This document shows, in pieces, positions 35,583 through 45,362 of a DNA stretch of 64,000 nucleotides. Each line of letters begins with the position of its first letter. The stretch's first letter is position 1. A model generated the notes under the pieces. It did no database searches. It had not been told where the DNA came from and saw nothing but the letters and a program-made list of their open reading frames with translations. This DNA comes from Verrucomicrobiota bacterium (lineage in GTDB: Bacteria; Verrucomicrobiota; Verrucomicrobiia; Opitutales; Opitutaceae), in the NCBI GenBank assembly GCA_023416735.1, contig JAEZGX010000012.1, forward strand, positions 62,001 to 126,000, written 5' to 3'. Position numbers and translations under genes: made by a program.

Positions 35583-36863
35583 TCAGCTCTCGAGGAACGC
35601 CACGCCAGGCAGCACTTTTCCTTCCAGAAGCTCGAGGCTCGCGCCGCCGCCCGTGGAGCAATGCGTCACGACTTTCGCCACCTTGAATTTCTTGGCCGCG
35701 GTCGCGGTGTCGCCGCCGCCGACGACTGTCACGGCCCCGTTGGCGGTCGCCTGCGCGATCGCGTCAGCCATCGCCTTCGTGCCTTCGGCGAACTTGTCGA
35801 CCTCGAACACACCGGCGGGGCCGTTCCACACGATCGTCTTCGCGCGACCGATGACTTGCGCGAACAGCTCGCGGCTCTTCGGCCCCGCATCGAGGCCCAT
35901 CCAGTTGGCGGGAATGCCTTCCTTGTCGGTCGCGATCCCGGTTTGCACCGCCGCGATGTCGTCCGGCGATCCGGGAAAACGATCCGCCGTGACGAAATCA
36001 ACCGGCAACGTGATGGTGACGCCCTTCGCCTTCGCTTTGTCGAAGAGCTCCTGCGCGATCTTCGCGCCTTCCGGATCGAAGAGGCTCGTGCCGATTTCCA
36101 TGCCTTCGAGCACCTTCTTGAAGGTGAAGGACATGCCGCCGCTGATGATGATCTCGTTGGCTTTTTCGAGGAGGTTGTTGATGAGCGGAATTTTGTCCGC
36201 GATCTTCGCGCCGCCGAGGATCGCGAGGAGCGGCCGGGCGGGATTCTCGATCACCTTCGCGAAGGCTTCGAGTTCCGCCTGCATGAGGAAACCCGCGGCC
36301 TTGTCCTTGAGTTGCACGCCAACCATCGAGCTGTGCGCGCGGTGCGCCGTGCCGAACGCGTCGTTCACATAAACATCCGCGAGCTTCGAAAGCGAAGCGC
36401 GGAACGCTTCCACCGCTTTCGGATCGGCCTTGATGGACTTTTCCGTGCCGTCGGGCTGCTTCTCCTTCACCTTGCCTTCTTCCTCGATGTGGAAGCGGAG
36501 ATTCTCGAGGAGCACCACCTCGCCCGCCTTCAGCGTGCCGGCCGCGCAAGCCGCTTCGACTGCCGGTCCGACGCAGTCGTCGAGAAACTTGACCGGCTTG
36601 TTCAGCAGCTTCGACAGCTCGTCGGCGACCGGCTTGAGCGAGAACTTCGCGTTCTTCTTGCCGTCGGGCCGACCGAGATGGCTGGCGAGCACCACCGCCG
36701 CCCCTTGCTCGAGCGCGTAGTTGATCGTGGGCAGCGCAGCGGCGATGCGCGCATTGTTGGTGATGGCACCGGTGGCCTTGTCCTGCGGGACGTTGAAGTC
36801 GACGCGGATGAAGACGCGCTTCCCGGCTAGATCGAGGTCGCGGATGGATTTAAATTTCGGCAT
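35583..36863 (-). CDS. pgk: Phosphoglycerate kinase
   Basis: 426 residues, slightly longer than the usual 390-400. N-terminal substrate-binding blocks are RVDFNVPQD and LASHLGRPDGK; the C-terminal nucleotide-binding block contains WNGPAGVFE and VVGGGDTATA. An insert of about 30 charged residues (HIEEEGKVKEKQPDGTEKS region) in the N domain explains the extra length. It is separated from gap by 106 bases holding a palindrome. Confidence 0.96.
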   Translation of the reverse strand: MPKFKSIRDLDLAGKRVFIRVDFNVPQDKATGAITNNARIAAALPTINYALEQGAAVVLASHLGRPDGKKNAKFSLKPVADELSKLLNKPVKFLDDCVGPAVEAACAAGTLKAGEVVLLENLRFHIEEEGKVKEKQPDGTEKSIKADPKAVEAFRASLSKLADVYVNDAFGTAHRAHSSMVGVQLKDKAAGFLMQAELEAFAKVIENPARPLLAILGGAKIADKIPLINNLLEKANEIIISGGMSFTFKKVLEGMEIGTSLFDPEGAKIAQELFDKAKAKGVTITLPVDFVTADRFPGSPDDIAAVQTGIATDKEGIPANWMGLDAGPKSRELFAQVIGRAKTIVWNGPAGVFEVDKFAEGTKAMADAIAQATANGAVTVVGGGDTATAAKKFKVAKVVTHCSTGGGASLELLEGKVLPGVAFLES

Positions 36864-36876
36864 GTCGGAAAAAGAA

Positions 36877-36945
36877 GAACCACAGAGTCACAGAGGTCAC
36901 AGAGGAGAGTTAACAACCTCCGTGCTCTCCGTGCCTCTGTGGTTC
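36877..36945. repeat. Palindromic repeat, ACCACAGAG family, copy 1
   Basis: Left arm starts at 36877 with GAACCACAGAG and right arm ends at 36945 with its reverse complement. The arms are about 30 bases with a handful of mismatches and a short loop. It lies between gap and pgk, 24 bases beyond the gap stop. Related copies occur at 41346 and 49254. Confidence 0.8.
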
Positions 36946-36969
36946 AATTAGAGGTTCGGATGATCGCGC

Positions 36970-38016
36970 TTACAGTTTCTCGGCGATCTTCTTGGTGAGG
37001 TCGACGACGCGGTTCGAATAGCCCCACTCGTTGTCATACCACGAGACGAGCTTGAAGAACTTGCTGTTGAGTTCGATGCCCGCGCCCGCGTCGAAGATCG
37101 ACGAACGCTTGTCGTGGACGAAGTCGGTCGAAACGACTTCGTCCTCGGTGTAGCCGAGGATGCCATTGAGGTAGGTCTCGCTGGCCTTCTTCATCGCGGC
37201 GCAGATTTCCTTGTAGGACGTTTCCTTCGTCGTCCGGACGGTGAGGTCGACCACCGAGACGGTCGGAACTGGCACGCGGAGCGACATACCCGTGAGCTTG
37301 CCCTTCACTTCGGGCAAGACGAGCGCGGTCGCCTTCGCGGCGCCGGTCGTCGACGGGATGATGTTTTGCGCCGCGGTGCGGCCGCCCTTCCAATCCTTTT
37401 TCGACGGACCATCGACGGTCTTCTGCGTCGCGGTGTAGGCGTGGACGGTCGTCATCAGGCCTTCTTCAACGCCGAAACCTTCCTGCAGGAGAACCTTCAC
37501 GACCGGCGCGAGGCAGTTCGTGGTGCAGGACGCGTTGGAAATGATGTTGTGCTTGGCGACGTCGAGCTTGTCGTCGTTCACGCCCATCACGACCGTGATG
37601 TCTTCACCCTTCGCCGGAGCGGAGATGATGACCTTCTTGGCGCCGGCGGTGATGTGCCCCTTCGCCTTTTCGGCTTCCGTGAAGAGGCCGGTCGATTCGA
37701 TCACGAGTTGCACGCCGAGTTTCGCCCAAGGCAATTCGGCCGGCGTCTTGGCGCTCACAACCAGGATGTCCTGGCCGTTGACCACGAGAACGTCGTCATC
37801 GGCCTTCTCGGGCGAAGACTTCTTGGAGCCAACGGTGCCGTTGAACTTGCCCTGCGTGGAATCGTATTTGAGCAGATAGGCCAGATTGTCCGCCGGCACG
37901 ATGTCGCCGACGGCGACGACTTCGAACGTCGAGCCGAGCAGGCCTTGCTCGACCAGCGCGCGGAACACGAGACGGCCGATACGACCGAAACCATTGATAG
38001 CGACTTTGACTGCCAT
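36970..38016 (-). CDS. gap: Glyceraldehyde-3-phosphate dehydrogenase
   Basis: 348 residues. The N-terminal NAD fold shows INGFGRIGR, the catalytic Cys164 lies in SNASCTTNCLAP, and the C-terminal SWYDNEWGYS is present. It is the first gene of the gap-pgk-tpiA group. The 145 bases upstream to the GH13 gene would hold its promoter, but no convincing boxes were found. Confidence 0.97.
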   Translation of the reverse strand: MAVKVAINGFGRIGRLVFRALVEQGLLGSTFEVVAVGDIVPADNLAYLLKYDSTQGKFNGTVGSKKSSPEKADDDVLVVNGQDILVVSAKTPAELPWAKLGVQLVIESTGLFTEAEKAKGHITAGAKKVIISAPAKGEDITVVMGVNDDKLDVAKHNIISNASCTTNCLAPVVKVLLQEGFGVEEGLMTTVHAYTATQKTVDGPSKKDWKGGRTAAQNIIPSTTGAAKATALVLPEVKGKLTGMSLRVPVPTVSVVDLTVRTTKETSYKEICAAMKKASETYLNGILGYTEDEVVSTDFVHDKRSSIFDAGAGIELNSKFFKLVSWYDNEWGYSNRVVDLTKKIAEKL

Positions 38017-38161
38017 GGGAGGACTTTCCGTTGGTAGGTGTTGTTTTCTAATTTAGAAGCGCCGCGCGTGAACGCGGAGAGCGGAATCAACAGCGCGGCC
38101 CGTGGAGATGCAAGGGTTTTGGCGGCGCAAAAGATGGCATAATTTCCGTGTTATTTGGCGG

Positions 38162-40603
38162 TCAACTGTCGCATTGCCAAAGCGCACATCCCAGCGCGGG
38201 GATGAAGAGTTCCCGCTGCACCGGCTGGCTCGCTCCGGGCCCTTCCGCATCCAGAAACCGCTCTTCATTCGCCAGCTGTCGCCAGGGAAGCGCGGCAACC
38301 GCGTCCTCAAGCACGAGAGTCACCTCCGCCACGCTCGGATTTATCGCAAACAAGAGTCTCCGCGCTCCCAGCGATCGATCTGCATTATAAACCACCGCCA
38401 GCGCCGAACTATCGGGCTGGAAGAAGAACCGGAAAAAACCGTCTCCCACCCGCGCGAAATGCCGCAGCAGCCGGCCCGTCTCACTGCGCCGAAACGCGAT
38501 CCACTCCGCAAAGTAATGATGCGAGCTGAGATGCCGGTAAATCCGGCGGTATTCGAGCGCGTTCAGATCCCCGCGAAGGTAGGTGTTGTTCACGCCATGC
38601 TTCGAGCGGAGGAAATCCTGCCCCGCCGAAATCATCGGAATGCCCACTGACATGAACAGCAACGCCGCCATCAAATGCGTGCGTTTTCGGTCGTTCGCGG
38701 TCGGCACATGGCCGTCGAAATTCGGATTCTCCGTGATCATGTCGATCCACGTCCGATCGTCGTGCGACTCCGTGTAATTCACCGTCTGCGCCGGCCACTT
38801 GGCGAAATACCACGGCGAACCTTTCAGGAAATATTCCATCCGTGCCGGCGAACCATGCCCGCGCACATACTCGCGAAGAAAATCGCGATAACTGTCGTTC
38901 CACGACGCCCACCCCGTATCGCGCAATGCCGTCGCCGCGTGCCCGCGGAAGCTCCACGGCTCCGCAATCAACACCACATCGGGCTTCACGCGTTTCAACG
39001 CCCGCTCGATTTCGCGCAGCACGTCGACGCCGAGCAACTCCGCCAAGTCGAAGCGAAACCCATCCACGCCATACGCCTCGATCAGGTGCACGCAGGCATC
39101 GATGATCAGCCGCGTCGCCATCGCCGAGCGCGCGCGCAGGTCGTTCCCACACCCGCTCCAGTTCGCCAGCCGCCCTTCCGCGTCCTGCTCGAAGTAATAC
39201 AACCGGTCGACGAACATCAGATGCGCCGGCTCGCCGACGTGATTGAACACCACGTCGAGCAACACCGCCATGCCGCGACGGTGAAACGCCCGCACCAGCT
39301 CCTGAAACTCCCGCACGCCCGACGCCTTCTCCGGATCGAGCGCATAACTGCTCTCCGGCGCGAAGAAGTTGTTCGTCATGTAGCCCCAGTGATACTCGCC
39401 GTTCGCATCGTCGAATTCCTGGATCGGCTGCAGCTCCACGCAGTTCACCCCCAGCTTGTGCAGATAAAAATCTTCGCTCTCCACCCACTTTCTCAGCCCG
39501 GCAAATCCCCGCCGTTCATCCGCCGTCGCCCGCACCGGCGCATTCGCCGCCAAATCCCGCACGTGCGCTTCCGCAATGATGAGATCCTGCCATGCCGGCA
39601 CCCGGAAATTTCGATCGGCTTCCCCGATCCAATCCGGATCCAACACAATCCCCGGCCCCGCCCGGCCCACCGTCGCGAGCGCATACGGATCGAGCACGCG
39701 CATGGAGGGATCGAATTTTCCCGGGCCATCGCGCACGCCGTCGACCACATACCAGTAAAACCAACCGTGCAGCCTCCGGTTGACCGCCACTTCCCACACC
39801 CCGGCTCCATCGCCGCGACGCAACAAGGGCCAACTCGCCGCCGATTCCTGTTCCGCCAGTGTTTCGCAGAGAAACAAGGTCACCGCCCGCGCCCGCGGCG
39901 CAAACAAACGAAACACCGTCTCGTCTCCGCGCACCAACGCCCCCAGCGGCAGCTCCGTCTTCAATCGATAAAAGAAATCTCCCGGCGCTACGCCCACCGA
40001 CGCGCGCGTCGATCCGCTCGCCCAGCACAGCATCAACGGTTCGGCCAGATCGACCGGCGCCGGCAGTGTGAAGCGCCACAAATGCCGCCCCGTCCGCTCC
40101 GGATCGATCACGCGGTTCACATTGCCCGCATCGTCCCGCACCACATTCGGCGCGTCATCCGGCAGGCTCAGCCAGTGATGATCCGACGTGACAAATTTGA
40201 ACCGCTGCCGGCCCGGCTTCAGGAAACTTTCCGCCGGACCCGACCACGCAAAAATGCGTTCGCCGTGAATCTCCGCCGGGCGCATCCGCCACTCTTCCGC
40301 TCCCACCGCCTGCTGCCAGCCGTTGAAATCTCCCGCCAGGTAAACTTTCGCGCCGCTCACATCCACTCCAGTGCGGGCAACGTCCGCGAGGATGAAGACG
40401 ATCTCCTCGCCCCGCACGAAATACCCGAACACCCGCCCCGTCGTGAGCATCGTCGCTGGAGCCAACCCCGCGGGCGCCAGGCAGTGATCGCCTGTCGAAA
40501 ATTGCGGCGGACGCGTCCCGAGCCAGTCCCGATCGAGCTCCACGACGCCCTCGGTCAGCGACTCGAGCCATGCTCGAACAATGCGATGGGCGGTATGTGG
40601 CAT
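38162..40603 (-). CDS. GH13 alpha-glucan enzyme (debranching/pullulanase-like) with two N-terminal CBM48-like domains
   Basis: 813 residues. Residues 80-170 (KVYLAGDFNGW) and 225-310 (ETVFRLFAPRARAV) look like two CBM48/isoamylase-N domains. The GH13 barrel follows, with region I D450-H455 (DVVFNH), nucleophile Asp519 (GFRFDLA), acid Glu548 (LIAEPW) and transition-state Asp616 (ESHDD). The most likely role is cleavage of alpha-1,6 branches in glycogen or pullulan; branching is less likely. No glycogen genes are adjacent. Confidence 0.82.
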   Translation of the reverse strand: MPHTAHRIVRAWLESLTEGVVELDRDWLGTRPPQFSTGDHCLAPAGLAPATMLTTGRVFGYFVRGEEIVFILADVARTGVDVSGAKVYLAGDFNGWQQAVGAEEWRMRPAEIHGERIFAWSGPAESFLKPGRQRFKFVTSDHHWLSLPDDAPNVVRDDAGNVNRVIDPERTGRHLWRFTLPAPVDLAEPLMLCWASGSTRASVGVAPGDFFYRLKTELPLGALVRGDETVFRLFAPRARAVTLFLCETLAEQESAASWPLLRRGDGAGVWEVAVNRRLHGWFYWYVVDGVRDGPGKFDPSMRVLDPYALATVGRAGPGIVLDPDWIGEADRNFRVPAWQDLIIAEAHVRDLAANAPVRATADERRGFAGLRKWVESEDFYLHKLGVNCVELQPIQEFDDANGEYHWGYMTNNFFAPESSYALDPEKASGVREFQELVRAFHRRGMAVLLDVVFNHVGEPAHLMFVDRLYYFEQDAEGRLANWSGCGNDLRARSAMATRLIIDACVHLIEAYGVDGFRFDLAELLGVDVLREIERALKRVKPDVVLIAEPWSFRGHAATALRDTGWASWNDSYRDFLREYVRGHGSPARMEYFLKGSPWYFAKWPAQTVNYTESHDDRTWIDMITENPNFDGHVPTANDRKRTHLMAALLFMSVGIPMISAGQDFLRSKHGVNNTYLRGDLNALEYRRIYRHLSSHHYFAEWIAFRRSETGRLLRHFARVGDGFFRFFFQPDSSALAVVYNADRSLGARRLLFAINPSVAEVTLVLEDAVAALPWRQLANEERFLDAEGPGASQPVQRELFIPALGCALWQCDS

Positions 40604-40680
40604 GCGAGCCGACTAGCATCCTTCGCACCGAAATCCCGACAAGCGGAATTTCCCGCCCAACCGTAAACGAAAGGTCGAAC

Positions 40681-41337
40681 TCACGCCGGCGCCGCCGCCT
40701 GATGCAACGCCACGACGAATCGCTTCAACTTTTCGATGTCCTTCACCCCAGGCGCCGCTTCGACGCCGCTGTTCACGTCGACGAATTTGGCGCCGCTCGC
40801 GCGCAACGCCTCTCCGATGTTTTCCGCGTTCAAGCCGCCCGCGAGAATCCAATGATTTTGAGTATGCGTTTTTTGGTGACGCGCGAACTTTCCCCAATCG
40901 CCCGTCTTGCCCGATCCGCCGAATCCCTCCCGGTGAAACGTATCCAGCAACACGAACTTCGCGACCGCCAGCGCCGCGGGCGACACGTCCGCTTCCGGCG
41001 GAAGTTTCGGCGCGAGCCACAGGTGCTTCTCGCCCACCAAGCGCGACCAGTCGCTCAACTGCGTATCCGGAGTTTCAGGACGAAAATGAATCTGAAAATA
41101 ATCGAATCCCGCCTCCTTCATCTGCGCGAGTTCCGCCATCGTGGGCTCCACCGACACCGCCACCTTCCTCCGCTCCGGCAACCGCGGCGCCATCGCCCGA
41201 TACTGATCCAGCGTCAGATGCCGCGGCGATTTCGAATACAGAATGAACCCGAGATAATCCGCGCCGCACCGATCCGCGAACTCCGCATCAATCAGCGAAG
41301 TCAGCCCGCAGACTTTAACTCGGATGCCGTCGATCAT
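40681..41337 (-). CDS. trpF: Phosphoribosylanthranilate isomerase
   Basis: 218 residues, (beta/alpha)8 TrpF. The catalytic Cys is in KVCGLTS at the N terminus. GGSGKTGDW and LAGGLNAENI form the phosphate site, and DVNSGVEAAPGVKD is the C-terminal signature. It performs the Amadori step of tryptophan synthesis. No other trp gene is in the window. Confidence 0.93.
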   Translation of the reverse strand: MIDGIRVKVCGLTSLIDAEFADRCGADYLGFILYSKSPRHLTLDQYRAMAPRLPERRKVAVSVEPTMAELAQMKEAGFDYFQIHFRPETPDTQLSDWSRLVGEKHLWLAPKLPPEADVSPAALAVAKFVLLDTFHREGFGGSGKTGDWGKFARHQKTHTQNHWILAGGLNAENIGEALRASGAKFVDVNSGVEAAPGVKDIEKLKRFVVALHQAAAPA

Positions 41338-41345
41338 GGTGGATT

Positions 41346-41411
41346 AACCACAAAGACACAGAGAGCACAGAGTTCAAACCCGGTTCTCTGTGCCTCTGTG
41401 TCTCAGTGGTT
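41346..41411. repeat. Palindromic repeat, ACCACAGAG family, copy 2
   Basis: Arms 41346-41372 and 41386-41411 match as reverse complements with about five differences (AACCACAAAGACACAGAG versus AACCACTGAGACACAGAG). The right arm's last base is the first stop-codon base of the DegT gene. It nearly fills the gap to trpF. Confidence 0.85.
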
Positions 41412-42505
41412 CAAAACGAATTCACCGATCGAATCACATGCTCGACCTGCGCATCCGTGAGCTCCGGGAAAATCGGCAGACTCACGCACGTCTTCGCCGC
41501 CGCTTCCGCGACCGGCAACGATCCCTCGCCCAAGCCCAGCCCCGCATAGCACTTCTGCAAATGCAGCGGCACCGGATAAATGAGATCCGTCCCGATTTCG
41601 TGCTTCGCCAAGTGCTCGCGCAACGCATCGCGCCGCGGATGCCGGATCGTGAACTGATGAAACACCGACCGCCCATACTCCGGTTGCTCCGGCAAACGCA
41701 CATCCGCCAGCTTGATCTCCGCCAGATAACGCCCCGCGATTTCCTGCCGCCGCGCCGTCCACGTTGCGAGATGCGGCAGCTTCACGTTGAGCAGCGCGCC
41801 TTGAAATCCATCCATGCGGAAATTCCCGCCCACGATATCGTGATAGTAACGCCGGTCCGATCCATGCACGCGGATGTGCCGCGCTCGCGTATGGATTTCC
41901 TCACTACGCGAAACAAACGCCCCTCCTTCGCCGCAACCGCCAAGGTTCTTCGTCGGATAAAAACTGAACGTCCCCGCCTCGCCGATGATTCCCACCGGGG
42001 TGCCGCGATAGTTCGCGCCGATCGCCTGCGCGCAGTCCTCGATCACGAAAAGTTTATGCTTCCGCGCGATTGCCATGATCTCGTCCATCCGCGCCGGCTG
42101 CCCGAAGAGATGCACGACGATGATGCCTTTCGTTCTCGGCCCGATCGCCGCCTCGATCTTCGCCGGATCGAGATTGAACGTGCCTTCCTCAATATCCACG
42201 AACCGCGGCGTCGCTCCGACATAACTCACGCCCCACACCGTTGAGATGAAGGTAAACGGCGGCGCGATCACCTCATCGCCCGGCCCAAACCCCGCGATCA
42301 TGCACGCGATGTGCAGCGGCGAAGTGCCGCTGTTCATCCCCAGCGCCCGCGGATAACCCAGCGTGCTCGCAAAGTTTTTCTCGAAATCCTCGACGTCCTT
42401 CCCGAGGCAAAACCGCGTCGCATCATACGTCGCCGCCAACGCCGCCAGCGCCGGCTCACGCAGCGCCTGGTGCTGCAGGGCCAAATCGAGAAAGGGAACT
42501 TTCAT
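41411..42505 (-). CDS. DegT/DnrJ/EryC1 family PLP aminotransferase
   Basis: 364 residues. PLP lysine Lys186 lies in FYPTKNLGGCGEGG and the PLP-pairing Asp157 in VIEDCAQAIGA. This family makes amino sugars for LPS, O-antigen or antibiotics. No sugar-nucleotide genes are adjacent, so the substrate is unknown. The protein is full length and intact. Confidence 0.88.
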   Translation of the reverse strand: MKVPFLDLALQHQALREPALAALAATYDATRFCLGKDVEDFEKNFASTLGYPRALGMNSGTSPLHIACMIAGFGPGDEVIAPPFTFISTVWGVSYVGATPRFVDIEEGTFNLDPAKIEAAIGPRTKGIIVVHLFGQPARMDEIMAIARKHKLFVIEDCAQAIGANYRGTPVGIIGEAGTFSFYPTKNLGGCGEGGAFVSRSEEIHTRARHIRVHGSDRRYYHDIVGGNFRMDGFQGALLNVKLPHLATWTARRQEIAGRYLAEIKLADVRLPEQPEYGRSVFHQFTIRHPRRDALREHLAKHEIGTDLIYPVPLHLQKCYAGLGLGEGSLPVAEAAAKTCVSLPIFPELTDAQVEHVIRSVNSF

Positions 42506-42510
42506 ATTTG

Positions 42511-42579
42511 CCCGCTAATCACGCCAAACCCCGCGAAAAAACCAACCAATCATTCGCGTTCTTTCGCGTGTTTAACGGG
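42511..42579. repeat. Palindromic repeat (CCCGYTAA...CGCGAA type) 3' of hemD
   Basis: Arms 42511-42537 and 42553-42579, each 27 bases, pair with about six mismatches. The hemD stop codon (42572-42574) lies inside the right arm and the DegT start is 5 bases beyond the left arm. Confidence 0.8.
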
Positions 42580-43366
42580 AGGCCAGCTTCTTCACCACCG
42601 CATCCACCAACGCGTCCAAACTCGGCTCCTTCGCCGAAAAATCCACCGGGATCCCCGCTGCCTTCATCGTTTCGCTCGTCTGCTGCCCGATGCTCCCCGC
42701 GAGGGGCCGTTTCGCACCAGGTTCGAGTTTCAACGCTGCCGCCTGATCCACGAAGGACTGCGCCGCCGACGAACTCGCGAACAGGATCGCATCCGCGCCT
42801 TTCGCGCGGAAATCCGCTGCGCCTGGATCTCCACTCAGATCAGTCTTCTCCGTTTGATACACCTGCAGCTGATCCACGATCGCGCGCGCGTCCTCGAGTT
42901 TCGTGACCAGCGTATCACGATTCAAATTACCCGTAATCACGATCACCTTCGCGTTATCCAGACTGCCGGTCGCGATCAACTCGTCCGCCAGCGCTTCAGC
43001 GGTGGCGATCTTCGGCATGCATTCCACCTTGAGGTGCAACTCGCGAACCAGCTTCGCCGTTCCTTCTCCGACGCACGCAATCCGCAGCAGTCCGAGCGAC
43101 CGAATGTCATCGAAGATGCGCCGAAATTCCTCGAAGAAATACCGCACGCCGTTCGCGCTCGTGAACACGATCCAGTCGTAGCTACCGAGCTCGAGCAGCA
43201 CGTCGGCCAGCGATTCCTTCGAGATACTTTTCGAGACACGGATCAGCGGCAGCTCGATCACTTCGGCGCCGAGCGCGCTCAACTTTCCCGCGAGTTCCGA
43301 AGCTTGTTCGCGCGCGCGCGTCACCGCGATGCGCCGGCCGGAAAGTGGTGTGGAAGATGTAGCCAT
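42572..43366 (-). CDS. hemD: Uroporphyrinogen-III synthase
   Basis: 264 residues with the low-conservation HemD pattern: GRRIAVTRAREQASELAGKL at the start, WIVFTSANGVRYFF, and SSSAAQSF with SIGQQTSETMKAAG near the C terminus. It cyclises hydroxymethylbilane to uroporphyrinogen III. It lies directly downstream of hemC, 39 bases away, in the usual order. The last codons overlap a palindrome. Confidence 0.85.
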   Translation of the reverse strand: MATSSTPLSGRRIAVTRAREQASELAGKLSALGAEVIELPLIRVSKSISKESLADVLLELGSYDWIVFTSANGVRYFFEEFRRIFDDIRSLGLLRIACVGEGTAKLVRELHLKVECMPKIATAEALADELIATGSLDNAKVIVITGNLNRDTLVTKLEDARAIVDQLQVYQTEKTDLSGDPGAADFRAKGADAILFASSSAAQSFVDQAAALKLEPGAKRPLAGSIGQQTSETMKAAGIPVDFSAKEPSLDALVDAVVKKLASR

Positions 43367-43387
43367 AATAGAACGTGAACACGCGGT

Positions 43388-43405
43388 GACGGGATCAGCC
43401 CCGTC
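43388..43405. repeat. Short palindrome next to the hemC stop
   Basis: Perfect 6-bp stem GACGGG (43388-43393) and CCCGTC (43400-43405), six-base loop. It ends exactly one base before the hemC stop codon. Too short and without a T tract to be a confident terminator. Confidence 0.45.
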
Positions 43406-44260
43406 CTACTTCAAACCCAATTCTTTCAACACCCGCTCCGCCATCGCCGCCGGCTCGAGCACGTCCGCCGGCGCAATCGGAAACTCCCGAAAGCCCACTG
43501 TTTCGTGATAGAAATACAGCTTGTCCGCCGTTGCGTGCGCCCCGAACGCCGTGTGACACCCCACGCCCAACGCCGCCTGGAACGCCCGCTCGATGTTCAC
43601 CGTCCCGGCAGTCGCCATGTCGAACACGCCGGCAAATTTCGTCACCTCCTCGGCGCGGCACTGAATCGCGATCGCGCCCTGCCCCACCGCCGGAACCATG
43701 TCGTGAAAACCCAGCGCGTGAAACTCCACGCCCGGCCAGTTGCCGATGCCGAGGCGATTCAAACCCGCGCTCGCCAAAATCGTTCCGTCCGCCACGTGCT
43801 GTTCGCCGATCTTTCGCAACCGCGTATCCACGTTGCCGCGGATTTCCGTGAATTCGACTCCTGGATACAGTTTCGCGATCTGCAGCCGCCGCCGCGGACT
43901 CCCGGTCGCAATCGTCTTCGGCTTCGCCACGCCCGCGCGGAGCACCAGCACGTCGCGCGTATCCGCACGCGGCAGATACCCCGCGATGGCTAAACCCGCC
44001 GGCATGTCGCCCGGCAAATCCTTCGTGCTATGAACCGCGAAGTCCGCCTCCTTCCGCTCCAGCGCGTGTTCGAGCTCACTCGTGAAAAGCCCCTTGCCAC
44101 CCTTTTCCTCCAACGACCACTCGAGCCGTTGATCGCCCGTCGTCACGATTTTCAGCAGCTCGGTCTGCACGCCGAGCGCCATCTCCAGATGCGCCGCGAC
44201 CATCTCGGTCTGGCGCAGCGCGAGCGGACTTTTGCGAGTGGCGAGGATGAGTTTGCTCAC
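43406..44260 (-). CDS. hemC: Porphobilinogen deaminase (hydroxymethylbilane synthase)
   Basis: 284 residues from GTG at 44260 (VSKLILATRKSPLALRQ), which fits the conserved N terminus; the upstream extension runs through a terminator and was rejected. ATRKSPLA, VHSTKDLPG, GSPRRRLQ and the dipyrromethane-cofactor Cys in GVGCHTAFGAHA are visible. It starts right after the ilvC terminator, so it has its own promoter or is read through. Confidence 0.92.
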   Translation of the reverse strand: MSKLILATRKSPLALRQTEMVAAHLEMALGVQTELLKIVTTGDQRLEWSLEEKGGKGLFTSELEHALERKEADFAVHSTKDLPGDMPAGLAIAGYLPRADTRDVLVLRAGVAKPKTIATGSPRRRLQIAKLYPGVEFTEIRGNVDTRLRKIGEQHVADGTILASAGLNRLGIGNWPGVEFHALGFHDMVPAVGQGAIAIQCRAEEVTKFAGVFDMATAGTVNIERAFQAALGVGCHTAFGAHATADKLYFYHETVGFREFPIAPADVLEPAAMAERVLKELGLK

Positions 44261-44261
44261 G

Positions 44262-44299
44262 AGAAAAATAAAAAGGGGCGCAGACTGTGCCTGCGCCCC
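44262..44299 (-). terminator. Intrinsic terminator after ilvC
   Basis: Perfect 9-bp GC-rich stem (44275-44283 with 44291-44299) with a seven-base loop, followed on the minus strand by TTTTTATTTTT. It sits 26 bases after the ilvC stop and ends 2 bases before the hemC start codon. Confidence 0.88.
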
Positions 44300-44325
44300 G
44301 GAGAATTGGCAATGTCGGGTTCGAC

Positions 44326-45351
44326 TTAGTAAGCTGCTTGCACGCCCTTGATGTGCTTCTTCGCCATCCAGGGCATCATGCCGCGCAGATACGCGCCGGT
44401 CTTTTCGATCTGATGCTTTTCGCCGTTCGCGAGCAGCTTCTTGTAGTTCTTCAAGCCGCCCTTGTGCTCCTTCACCCATTCCTTCGTGAACTTGCCGGTC
44501 TGAATCTCCTTCAGGATCTTCTTCATCTCGGCCTTCGTCTTCTTGTTCACGACGCGCGGACCGCGGGTGATGTCGCCGTATTTCGCGGTCTCGGAAATCG
44601 AGAAGCGCATGCCGGCGATGCCGCTCTCATACATGAGATCGCAGATGAGCTTCAGCTCGTGGAGACACTCGAAATAAGCCATCTCCGGCTGATAACCCGC
44701 TTCGACGAGCGTTTCGAAACCGGCCTGCACGAGCGCGCTCGCTCCACCGCACAACACGGCTTGCTCGCCGAACAAATCCGTTTCGGTCTCTTCCTTGAAC
44801 GAGGTCTGCAGCACGCCCGCGCGCGTCGAGCCAATGCCCTTCGCCCACGCCAGCGCCGCCTGCTTCGCCTTCTTCGAGCTGCCCGGCGCGACGGCGATCA
44901 ACGCCGGCATGCCTTTGCCTTCGGTGTAAAGGCGGCGAACCATGTGGCCCGGGCCCTTCGGCGCGACCATGATGCAGTCCACGCCCTTCGGCAGCTTGAT
45001 CAGCCCGAAGTGAATCGCGAGGCCGTGCGAGAACAGCAGCGTCTTCCCCTTGGAAAGATTCGGCGCGATATCCTGCTCGTAAACATCCGCCTGCTTCATG
45101 TCCGGCAAACCGACCATGATCACGTCCGCGCGACGCACCGCTTCCGCCGTGTCGACCACCTCGAACCCGTGCTGCTCGGCAACCGCCTTTGACTTCGATC
45201 CTGCATAGAGGCCGATGATGACCTTGCAGCCGCTGTCCTTGAGGTTCAGCGCGTGGGCATGGCCCTGCGAACCGTAGCCGAGGACGGCGAGCGTTTTATT
45301 CTGAAACACGCCGAGATCGGCGTCTTTGTCGGTGTAGACTTTAGCGGGCAT
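44326..45351 (-). CDS. ilvC: Ketol-acid reductoisomerase (class I)
   Basis: 341 residues, the class I length. NADP fold GYGSQGHAHALNLKDSG is at the N terminus; the metal-binding Asp/Glu residues fall in QAVLCGG and EMAYFECLHELK. It catalyses the second common step of valine/isoleucine synthesis. It follows ilvN on the same strand with a palindrome between. Confidence 0.95.
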   Translation of the reverse strand: MPAKVYTDKDADLGVFQNKTLAVLGYGSQGHAHALNLKDSGCKVIIGLYAGSKSKAVAEQHGFEVVDTAEAVRRADVIMVGLPDMKQADVYEQDIAPNLSKGKTLLFSHGLAIHFGLIKLPKGVDCIMVAPKGPGHMVRRLYTEGKGMPALIAVAPGSSKKAKQAALAWAKGIGSTRAGVLQTSFKEETETDLFGEQAVLCGGASALVQAGFETLVEAGYQPEMAYFECLHELKLICDLMYESGIAGMRFSISETAKYGDITRGPRVVNKKTKAEMKKILKEIQTGKFTKEWVKEHKGGLKNYKKLLANGEKHQIEKTGAYLRGMMPWMAKKHIKGVQAAY

Positions 45352-45362
45352 GTGGGAGGTTA

